Shown here in pieces: positions 18,035 through 27,000 of a stretch of 39,098 nt of DNA. The stretch comes from Candidatus Cloacimonadota bacterium. GTDB taxonomy: Bacteria; Cloacimonadota; Cloacimonadia; Cloacimonadales; TCS61. The notes beneath the pieces were generated by a model, which saw only the letters and a program-made list of their open reading frames with translations, had not been told where the DNA came from and did no database searches. The stretch lies in assembly GCA_021108315.1 (NCBI GenBank), contig JAIORE010000377.1, positions 1 to 39,098 of the forward strand, given 5' to 3'. Position 1 is the stretch's first letter, and every line of letters begins with the position of its first letter. The translations under genes and the position numbers were made by a program.

Positions 18035-18133
18035 CGTTGCGAAGTTTATCTTCGCAATGTTCGATATTCCCAAGACAAACTTGGGAACAAGATTAAAGCG
18101 ACTCTGTCGCTTTGCATTATCACTGATAATGCA
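18035..18133. repeat. array of four consecutive short hairpins
   Basis: There are four perfect stems with 3-5 nt loops. TTGCGAAG (18037-18044) pairs with 18050-18057. TTCCCAAG (18067-18074) pairs with 18080-18087. AAAGCGAC (18095-18102) pairs with 18106-18113. GCATTATC (18114-18121) pairs with 18125-18132. They begin 11 bp past the stop codon of the M14 gene. The last stems could terminate or stabilise the carboxypeptidase mRNA. The AAAGCGAC hairpin resembles the infB terminator stem. Confidence 0.7.
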
Positions 18134-18143
18134 CTCCAAAAAA

Positions 18144-20708
18144 TTATTTCATAAGAATCATTTTCTTATATGAAACGAGTTTATCATCTACTGATAATCT
18201 ATAAAAATAAACTCCGGAAGGCATTGTTTTTCCTGATTGATCGTTTCCAGACCAAACAACTTTATTAATTCCTAATTCGCAATTCGTAATTCGTAATTCT
18301 CTTATCTGTTGTCCTTTGATGTTAAAGATTTCTATTCGTGCTAATTCGTGTAGATTCGTGGTTTCAAAAGAAATTGTAGTTTCAGGATTAAATGGATTAG
18401 GATAATTTTGATGTAAAATTGCACTATTTACCGGTGTTACACTATCATCTTGGTGGGTAAGAAGAATCGAATTGATCTCAAAAAGGTCATCTGGGAAGTT
18501 TCCGATGATTTCACCGAAAGTAGTATTTATCTCTTCTGAACAATCTATAATCTGATCAGAACTTTCGTTAAAAAATTTGAAATTTATCAATTCGTTTGGT
18601 TCGCTAAGTTGGATAAGCATTGTTACGAAATATTGTTGTTCATACTCAATGATATTGGCAGTTCCACGGCATTTATCACCATTAAAAGCAGCTAAAACAT
18701 CATCAGAAGAGAGTTGAGAATCTGTAACTATTTTTGCATATAAAGTAGCAGAATTATTTGGATAGATTACCGGAACCCAATTTTCGGGAAACTCACGGTT
18801 TTGTACGATAGGATTATCAGCTTTTGCCGGAGTTGGATAGTTAAACGAACAGTTTTGATCAACATTAAACCAATATCCCAGATTCGCATTCATATCAGAA
18901 AGTGTATTCATATAAGCCGGTAAGGAAGGATCATAAGATTCCGTAAGATTTTTCACTTGAACCAAGTAAGCTGAGATATCACTGGTGGCTATAGCAACAT
19001 CTTGAGATGATTGACAAGGATAACCAGCCAAATTCCAGCCGTTGTTCAGATTTATGGTTGTGTTGTTTACATCTATTGCTTCTGCTGTAACATCCAGATT
19101 TGCAACAGCATTCAAATTGATCCAATAACCATCTCCATCAACCAATGTATCCAATGTATTCATATAAGCTGGTAAACTTGGGTCATAAGATTCTGTAAGG
19201 TTTTTTACTTGTGCAAGATCAGCAGAAATAGGGGAGAAGACAGAAGCTGGAGACATATCTGTAGGATGAACATTAAGTGAAATAAGATCCCAACCGGAAT
19301 TCAATGAGAAAGATTGAGTGATTTCAGAAACACCAAATTGTACATTTACGATAGCAGTAGAAGTATTATTTGTAACTTCAACATCTGTAACTGTAATATC
19401 ATCATATCCTGTACAAGAAAATTTGAGATCATAAGTTCCCGGAGAAAGCATTCTATGATAATCTCCAATATCAGGATCGGTAAAAACTTGCGAATTATTA
19501 ATATCGTGTCCAACAACTTCAATTGTAGCATTAACCGGTGCATCAAGTTCATCAGTAACAATTCCTCGAATCCCGTAAAGGCAATGTTCCATATATTCCA
19601 ACAAAGATTGACGATTGTAATTCCAATGATTTTCCAACTCATTTTCCGGTAACATTTTTACTAAAGAAAGCTCCAAAGTAAGTTCACGGCAACCTTTAAA
19701 ATAGTTCATATAATCTTGCCTTCCACCACTTATAGAATACCAAGCATAGCCATTGGTAATACCGTCATCAAAACCATCAATATAACCGGCTGGACTATTT
19801 GCCTGAGCCGCATCAGCATATAAATGTGAAACATACTGATACCAATCATCATCAGCGTGAAGTTGAGACCAAGTATCCCAAGGATAATTCACGACTTCCT
19901 CACCATTATGAAGATTGGAAGAAAGTACAAAACTATGAGCATCAGCAAAATCCATCATTACTACAGTTTCTGCTTGCCAAGAGTTTCCGTCGGGATTCTG
20001 TCCATCTTCAGGATCAGGATAATTTCTGTTCAAATCTACACCATTTGAATTATTTCTGGTAGCTCCAGTCACAGTGCTATTACCACCTGCGTAAGTTCCA
20101 TCCGGGTTTGAAAGGGGATTGATCCAAATCTCTACATTATTTATTAAACTATCCACTTGGGTATCGGAACCGTAATTAGTAAGTAAATATTCTATCAAAT
20201 TCAGTAACATAATATAAGTTACAGTTTCATCACCGTGCATCTGTCCCGTGTACATAAATTCAGGTTCATCTTCTTCTGTAGTTATGTTATCAGAAATTTT
20301 CGCAAAAAGTATCTCTCTGCCACCTATAGAATTTCCGATATTTTGGACTGTACAAATAGTAGGATAATCTATCGCAAATTGATACATCGCAGAGACATAA
20401 GCTTCGTAAGTAGGATAAGCTGTCCAAGTTTTGGAAACTTCATCGGTCATTGCAACTTCTATTAAGGAATTTGGATGAGGTAAAAGAGTGTAATTATAAC
20501 CCATAGTTTGAAATTTTTCAAGTTCAGTTGAATTTGCATAGGCAAAAACAATCTTGTTTTGTACATTATCAATTGAGATGATCTTGGTGATCTGGTCTAT
20601 TTCAGCTCTATTTTCAATTTGAAATTTGAAGTAAACTTCATCACTTTTGGCAAACAAAGAGATAGATGTTAAAGCCAAAATTAATATTAAAATAAATGTT
20701 TTCTGCAT
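18144..20708 (-). CDS. secreted M14 zinc carboxypeptidase (N/E type, CPG70-like) with type IX sorting domain
   Basis: An 854-residue secreted metallocarboxypeptidase. A signal peptide (about 1-20) and a prodomain-like region are followed by an M14 domain (about 95-378). Zinc ligands are H158 and E161 (MHGDE) and H267 (NLHNGEE). Substrate-carboxylate binding is by N227-R228 (VDLNRNYPD) and the catalytic Glu is E346 (TLELS). The transthyretin-like domain at 379-458 marks the N/E regulatory branch, whose members usually remove C-terminal Lys/Arg. Two beta repeats (about 465-620) contain the identical stretch VKNLTESYDPSLPAYMNTL at 501-519 and 585-603. A YPNNS...DKCRG module (about 649-745) and a type IX sorting domain (764-854: QNYPNPFNPET, SGVYFYRL) close the protein. 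AGGAG lies 7 nt before the ATG. It sits between two gingipain-like genes, so joint proteolysis is likely. Confidence 0.93.
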   Translation of the reverse strand: MQKTFILILILALTSISLFAKSDEVYFKFQIENRAEIDQITKIISIDNVQNKIVFAYANSTELEKFQTMGYNYTLLPHPNSLIEVAMTDEVSKTWTAYPTYEAYVSAMYQFAIDYPTICTVQNIGNSIGGREILFAKISDNITTEEDEPEFMYTGQMHGDETVTYIMLLNLIEYLLTNYGSDTQVDSLINNVEIWINPLSNPDGTYAGGNSTVTGATRNNSNGVDLNRNYPDPEDGQNPDGNSWQAETVVMMDFADAHSFVLSSNLHNGEEVVNYPWDTWSQLHADDDWYQYVSHLYADAAQANSPAGYIDGFDDGITNGYAWYSISGGRQDYMNYFKGCRELTLELSLVKMLPENELENHWNYNRQSLLEYMEHCLYGIRGIVTDELDAPVNATIEVVGHDINNSQVFTDPDIGDYHRMLSPGTYDLKFSCTGYDDITVTDVEVTNNTSTAIVNVQFGVSEITQSFSLNSGWDLISLNVHPTDMSPASVFSPISADLAQVKNLTESYDPSLPAYMNTLDTLVDGDGYWINLNAVANLDVTAEAIDVNNTTINLNNGWNLAGYPCQSSQDVAIATSDISAYLVQVKNLTESYDPSLPAYMNTLSDMNANLGYWFNVDQNCSFNYPTPAKADNPIVQNREFPENWVPVIYPNNSATLYAKIVTDSQLSSDDVLAAFNGDKCRGTANIIEYEQQYFVTMLIQLSEPNELINFKFFNESSDQIIDCSEEINTTFGEIIGNFPDDLFEINSILLTHQDDSVTPVNSAILHQNYPNPFNPETTISFETTNLHELARIEIFNIKGQQIRELRITNCELGINKVVWSGNDQSGKTMPSGVYFYRLSVDDKLVSYKKMILMK
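18267..18299 (-). repeat. 7-bp tandem repeat (AATTCGT type) inside the sorting-domain coding sequence
   Basis: On the plus strand this reads AATTCCT, AATTCGC, AATTCGT, AATTCGT, AATTC, about 4.7 copies of a 7-bp unit. It encodes part of ELRITNCELGINK near residues 804-816 of the carboxypeptidase. Because 7 is not a multiple of 3, successive copies are read in different frames. Gain or loss of one copy would frameshift the last about 40 residues. Confidence 0.75.
18335..18365 (-). repeat. dispersed 31-nt GAAACCAC...CACGAA unit, copy inside a gene
   Basis: On the minus strand it begins GAAACCACGAAT and ends GCACGAA, agreeing with the intergenic copy at 20785-20815 at 27 of 31 positions by eye. 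Here it is translated as part of ETTNLHELARIE (residues 782-793) in the carboxypeptidase sorting domain. Confidence 0.75.
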
Positions 20709-20784
20709 TTTTTTGCTCCTAAGGAAATATTTTTTACCGCTAAGTTCGCTAAGCCGCTAAGGAAAAGATGAAAACACAAAAAAT

Positions 20785-20815
20785 GAAACCACGAATTAAC
20801 TCGAATTAACACGAA
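20785..20815 (+). repeat. dispersed 31-nt GAAACCAC...CACGAA unit, intergenic copy 2
   Basis: It contains CACGAATTAACTCGAATTAA and ends CACGAA. Related copies lie at 5256-5286 (intergenic) and 18335-18365 (coding, minus strand). Confidence 0.7.
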
Positions 20816-20856
20816 AAAATAAGAATAAATTCTTTAGTTCTTATTTCTTAATTCTT

Positions 20857-20968
20857 GTTCCCAAGCTCCAGCTTGGGAACACACTGATTTTAGAAGCCCC
20901 CTGCTTCTTATTGAGTTCGTTAAGCAGGGGCTTAGCTTTTTATTTCATTCCCAAGCGGGGCTTGGGAA
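20857..20968. repeat. two TTCCCAAG/CTTGGGAA hairpins flanking a bulged hairpin
   Basis: 20857-20866 pairs perfectly with 20871-20880 (10 bp, loop TCCA). 20948-20956 pairs with 20960-20968 (9 bp, loop GGG). Between them AAGCCCCCTGCTT (20894-20906) pairs with AAGCAGGGGCTT (20922-20933) with one bulged C. The same TTCCCAAG core forms the second hairpin of the array at 18067-18087. Confidence 0.7.
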
Positions 20969-20988
20969 CGAGAAGGAGATTTCTTTAA

Positions 20989-21062
20989 CCTCATCCCCTA
21001 ACCCCTTCTCCTGCGAGGAGAAGGGGAACTTCCTCTCCTTGCAGGAGAGGATTTAGGTGAGG
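20989..21062. repeat. REP-like palindromic element, copy 2 (complete)
   Basis: Imperfect outer arms (CCTCATCCCCTAA at 20989-21001 and TTTAGGTGAGG at 21052-21062) enclose two perfect hairpins. CCCCTTCTCCT (21002-21012) pairs with 21016-21026, and CCTCTCCT (21032-21039) pairs with 21043-21050. A T-run follows on the plus strand. It abuts the stop codon of the Lys-gingipain-like gene. Copy 1 is at 5411-5487. Confidence 0.75.
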
Positions 21063-21067
21063 TTTTT

Positions 21068-24000
21068 TTATTTTTCAGCTTTTATATAGAAGAATTTCTT
21101 CGAATCCAAAGCACCATTTGTAACTGTATAGGAATTTGTAGGAGAGATTCCTATCTGAGTAAAGGTTCCATTTGGTTCATCAGTTGAGAATATCTGATAT
21201 GAAGTTGCTCCAGCTACTGCATCCCAATTTAAATTAAGATCATTAGAAGCTTGAGAAACATCCACATTTTGTGGAATTGGCAATTGAAGAGGAGAAGATT
21301 CTCCATTACCCATCACCCATTGTGAGAAATGATCTGTAGAATATGTAACACTGTAATTATCTCCATCTGTATTAATCAAATCCCATTCTGTAACAGTGAT
21401 TCCAGCATCTTCTTCGACAAAATGCCAAGTTGCACCATCATCTATACTGTATAAAAGTTCCGGAGCTTGATCGGAAGCAGGAGCAGGATTATCCCATTCT
21501 ATGGTTACACTTACTGGGAAACCACCGGTATAATTTGTACCATCAACATCAAACCAAAGATTTAAGGCATTTGCCGGATCATCCAAGCCAGCAGGAGGAG
21601 TTGTCATCTGAGTTATGAAAATTGTGCCACCATCAGGGTTTCCGTCATTTGGAGGATCAATATTTACACAACTTCCACCACTTCCGGATCCACCATCAAA
21701 ATCAAATTCTATAGGATCATCAGTGCTCACTGAATTCTGATAAACCTCTTCTTCAACAATTCCGGCATAGATTGGGAAAAGATTGTATTGTGAACCGATT
21801 ATTTGACCAAAATCTGCTGTAGTTGTTGAATTACAGCTTCTTACTAAGTCTTCACTCACATCATATACTTCAAAAGTAACTATCTCACCATTAGAAGCAA
21901 CATTGATAACTAAAGTAATGTAAGCAGTTCCTTCATTAACTTGTGTATAACCAAGAGAACGGCATTCACCACCAACAAAAGCACCGACTTTATCACCAGC
22001 TCCTGCCGGATTTCCATCAATTGTCAATATGCCATATAAAGTTGCGGAATTATTTGGATAAACTACTGGTTGCCAATCCGGTTCATTTGTTGTATTAGTT
22101 ACGTTCAGAGTAACATTTACAGTTGTAGTTGGTTCACCAGTATCATTACTTGTAATAACTATATCTGCTGTATAAGTTCCCAATTCCAAGTCTGTAGAAT
22201 CATATCCAACCAAAATGCTACCATTGGAAGAGGCAATTACAGAACCGGAAGTTGAATCATTTCCATCAAGACTTAGCCAATTTGAAGTTGCATTGCTTTG
22301 CACATTTAGTGTGTAATCTTCAACTTCACCGTATGTTGATACTTCGCAGGCAGTTGGATATTGGGTATAACGCTCTGAAACACGCATTCTGGTTGAACCT
22401 ATAACAGCATCCACTGGTACTGTAATGTTCATATTCAAAGTAGCATCTACACCGCTTCCAAGTTCATAAGATTCACCAGTTTCATCAAAAACTTCATCTT
22501 GATTCCAGTCAATCCAAGCTTTTACATATTCTGTCCAAGTCCCTTCTGAGAAAAAAGATACGGATAAATTGTAAGTTTCTCCAATAATTACATCTGTCGA
22601 AATAGAAGTGTAATCTCCGTAACTATCTGCACCTTCTTGTCCTGTAGAATTATTTATTGTATTGAATGTAACATTTGTGATATAATCATCATCTGTATTT
22701 GAGAAAGTAGAAGTACAATAAGCTCTTGAATCTCTAACAAGGTCACGATTATAAGAAATATTTGCTGAATAATTCAGAACAGCATTTCCAATATTAGAAA
22801 TTTGAATATTTTGAGAAGTAGTAGAATTCTGAGTGAGATTTGTAGATAATGTAAGAGGAGAAACTACTATTTCTGGAGTAGGAGCAGCGATTCCATTTCC
22901 AGTTAGCGAAATAGTTACGTTAGGATCTTCCGTTATATTATGTGAAATCTGAACAGTTCCATTATAAGCTTGAATTGCAGTAGGTTCAAAAATAAGATCA
23001 AAATCTTTTGATGCACCCGCTGCAACATTATAACTAAGCACATCTCTTATTTGAATATCTTTTTCAGCTTTCTTAGTGTTTTTCAAACATGCGATCAATT
23101 TTACAGATTCATTCACGGAATATCCGGCAGGTGTGGTAATAGGACCGATTAAAGTACCGGTACCGGGATTTGAGATTGTGAATTGAGTCGTAGAAGATGA
23201 ACCAATGTGAACATCACCAAAATTATGTGAGGAGATATTTACTGAGATTTGAGGATTTCCACCAGTATTTACATTAAGATTTACCGGAATTGTAATACTT
23301 GCTTCGTCAGGATCATTAGAAGTAACTACAAGATTTTTTGTATAAGTTCCTACTTCCATACCGGCTGTATCAATTGATAGTGTGATAGTTTCATTACCGG
23401 ATGGAGCGATTGAGCCGGAGTTTGTATCAATGTTTAACCAGCTTGTTGCTGAATCTGTAGAGAATAAGATTGCCAAACCGTCTGTAACATAAGATGCATT
23501 ATAAACAACCTGCAACCCATCAGTTCCATCAGAATTTTCTATACCGATTGTGGCACTATCCAATGTTTCGAGCATTGTTTTGTATTGATAAACGATGTCT
23601 CCATTCTGATAGATAATTGCTTGCATTGTGTAAGTACCGGGATAAGTAGTTCCATAATGTTGAATTTGATCATATTCAACAATAAATCTATTATTTGTAT
23701 TATCGGCATAATAGTAAATATTTCCACCGGATGTAGGATTTAAATCATCCCAGAATAAGGCTAAAACATTGTTCGGATCTGAACTTCCTGGGATAGTAGC
23801 ATTTGTATATGTTGTATTTGTAGAAGTAAAACTCAACCACCCATTTGAACACACATTTATTGTGCTGTATGAATTTCCATAATAACTGAAATCAAATCCT
23901 AAAGCAAGACTCGCTTCGTTATCATCATCAGACATTGTAAGGGAAGTTCCTACACTAGAAATTTCTACCCAATTATAGCTTGGTCCACCTGCTTCGTTGC

Positions 24001-27000
24001 TGTCTATCCAGCTATAACCATAAGTATCTGGTCCTCCGGTAGATTTGGCTGGATCTTCAATAGTAATTCCAAAATCAAGATTTGTTCCACCGAGATTTGA
24101 AATCTGTAAATATTCATTGGTTGTAGCATCAGGTGCTAAGGAAACATCGAATGAATTATGATTCAGATCAATATCCGGAGCAGCAACACCAGTTCCGGTA
24201 ATACTAAGGTTATTAGTGGGATGATCGGGATCATTACTCGTAATAACCACATTTCCTGAATAAGTTTGACTAGCAGTCGGAGCAAATTCAAGATCGTAAG
24301 TTTCGCTTGAACCTGCCGGAATTGAATAAGAGATAGTTTCTTTACTGTTTTTAGAGCCTTTTGCTCCAATTGTAACACCGTATCCTGTAGAAGTTGAAAT
24401 ATCTCCAGTCATCAGTTCCAAGCCATTATTAGAAATCGTAAATTGTTGTGTAGATGTGTTTCCAACGATTACATCACCGAAATTCAAACTGGTGGGACTC
24501 AAAGCAAATGCTGGTGAACCCGGTTGGAAGCTTGGGAAAATGATATAATCAATCCAAGCACAATCTGAACCGGAATCTACACTAACATCTTTTTCATAAG
24601 ACCACTTAAAAGTTCTTACACCGGCAGTTACCGCATAAGATACTTCGCTCCAAGCAACTTCTCCAGACCACTCATCTTGCTGAACTCCATCTATGTAAAA
24701 ATGTAAATCATCATAACTACTTTCTGAAGATACTTTTCTATAAAAACTGATTACTCCATCCGATGATACTTGTGCTTCCAAAATCAATTCAGTTGTCTGA
24801 CTATGAGTAATTGTTCCGGATTTAGCACAGTAGGTTCCTTCAGAAGGAGATTCTGTAACTACACTCCAGTTTCCATCACCTCCATTTGTCCAATTATATG
24901 AAGTGAAATCACCGGATTCATAATTTTCTAAATTCAAACCAACAGTTTCTGTAAAAGAATCTGAATTTGCATAGAAATTATCCGCGGTAACATCAACATC
25001 AAACGTAATTGAACTTCCAATAGGAGCAGAAGGTGACACTGTAACATTAAAAGTAACATTACCGGTTGCAGAAGATGATAATGATGCGATTGTATCTGAA
25101 TTATCATTAATAGTTATATATGAATTCGTAGTAGAGAATAGGGCATTTAAACTGTTAGCTTCAGCTCCACCGGAATTTTCTAAGGTTACTACAATATTTG
25201 CTGTATCACCCGGATCTAATCTATTATTATCTCCATCAGAAATTACTACAGCAGATATTTCCACTACAGGTGCATAAGCTGTGAAATTCATACTTGAAGT
25301 CCAGCTATATTCATTACAAGTGATATTTGCCGAAAGTGAAAATCCGTGATTATCAGGTACTGTATTTGATACTGCATAAATATAAGCATTTGTTCGAGTT
25401 ACGGAAGCACCGGCAGCTATTGTGCCAAAAGATTCATTACTATCTGATAGAGTTATATAAGCATCTGTTTCAGAAACATTCATCGTAACATTTGTAGCTG
25501 GATCAGTTCCAACATTTTCAAGAGTAGTAGTTACATAAACAGTTTCACCATATTCGATTACATCATCTCCACCAGCTGATACCGTATAGCTTTCTATAGA
25601 AACATAAGGTCCTGATAAAGCAGCAATTGTAACTGTAGAAATCACTGGTTGGTATTGCGGTTTAGTGATAATAATATCAGCAGTTCCAGCAGCTGTGAAT
25701 GAATCAATTGTTACATCAACAACACCGGAAGCATCAACAAGAGCAGCTCCATGGAGTACATTATTCATAGAAATGGCAACATAAGAACCGGCTTCAGCAG
25801 TAACTTGGAAAGTAGTAGCCCCGATCGGTAAAATTGCATCCCAACTTGTTGTATTTACAGAGCCTTGCGTCATATATGGAACGAGAGAAGGATCACCAAG
25901 TGTGTTATAAGCTTGCCAATAATACAGTGGACTTGAGTGTTGCGGATATCCTTGCAAATCAACTTCGGTAACTGCAAGATTCCCTACAAAAATCATAGCA
26001 TCTTGACACACATAATCACTCATAAATGGGGCATCATAAGCTCCCCAAGTGGTTTCATCATAAGTAGGAACATATCCGTCATTATTTCCTGAAATAGGAA
26101 AAGCACCTACAGCCCAATAAAAATCTTCAAACCAATAAGAAGATGGGGAAGAACCAATATAACCAACTGCTCCACCATTTGCCTTTCTTAGCCAAGTCTC
26201 TCCAATACATTCAGAGTAACCAAAATCAGCTGCGAGACAGCAATTTCCTATGGCGAGAGGATATTTTCCAACATTTGTGAAAGAGTTTACATCAGATTGT
26301 GATAAACTTGGAGTTCCCCAAGATGTTTGTCCGCAATGAGCTGTGTAATTTATGAAACCAATTCCATTATCTACAGTATCATAACAGCCTGTGTAGCTTG
26401 TAAGATAATCATTAACCCTGTCAAATCCGTGAGCTGCATTAAAATAATTCTGAGTTCCATATTGGATAGTTGCTTGTCCTACATTTGGATTCCAAGTAGC
26501 ATCTGCACCAGCGATTAAAGTAACATCATTGAGATAAGTAGGATCGGCAAATTCATATTTTTCATAATAGAGGATTTTATCAATTTGAGCTTGCAATTGA
26601 GTTGTATTTGTAGCAGACATACGTCCATAATACATTTCAGGAAAATAATCACCATCCACACTGCCATAATATAAATCGGTAGCTTTATTGGAAGAAGAAC
26701 CTGTTGCAGAAGCAGGAACTTGACCAGTATCTCCTACAAAAAGTACAAATGAAGGTGCTGGATCGGATGGTGTTCCGGCACTATATTGGTTATGAACCCA
26801 AGATTGAATAGTTGCAGAAGTGCTTCCAATAACATCTGTATAACCAATTACAACCTCAAATCCAGATTGTGTTTTCCAATCAATAAAAGATTGAAGAGTA
26901 GATTCAAACATTCTATCTGCCACGATTGCATATTTTACTGGATAAGTTACTAAATCCGGATGGGAAGGATAATCGTGATCAACTCTACTCAGTAATTTAT

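Larger units (their letters stand above)
17763..18143. other. 381-bp intergenic region full of hairpins
   Basis: No gene is seen. The region lies between the carboxypeptidase stop and the protease-deiminase start, both on the minus strand. It contains an imperfect CTGCCCG-TCAGA palindrome cluster (17907-17957) and four back-to-back hairpins (18035-18133). The minus-strand protease gene presumably has its promoter between 17763 and about 17900, but no clear boxes can be assigned. Confidence 0.5.
20709..21067. other. 359-bp repeat mosaic between the carboxypeptidase and Lys-gingipain-like genes
   Basis: No gene is seen. From left to right it holds a CGCTAAG triple (20736-20762), a GAAACCAC...CACGAA unit (20785-20815), the hairpin GTTCCCAAGC-TCCA-GCTTGGGAAC (20857-20880), a bulged hairpin (20895-20906 with 20922-20933), a second TTCCCAAGC hairpin (20948-20968) and a REP-like element (20989-21062). 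It is the 3' flank of the 21068-27679 gene and the 5' flank of the carboxypeptidase gene. Confidence 0.65.

Noticed and set aside
17907..18133. Possible CRISPR array or attachment site upstream of the protease gene
   Set aside because: The hairpins differ from one another and there are no regular repeat-spacer units, no cas genes and no integrase.
21061..21067. T-run after the REP-like element as a plus-strand terminator
   Set aside because: There is no plus-strand gene upstream. The T-run belongs to the region just past the stop codon of the minus-strand protease, so termination on the plus strand would serve nothing visible.
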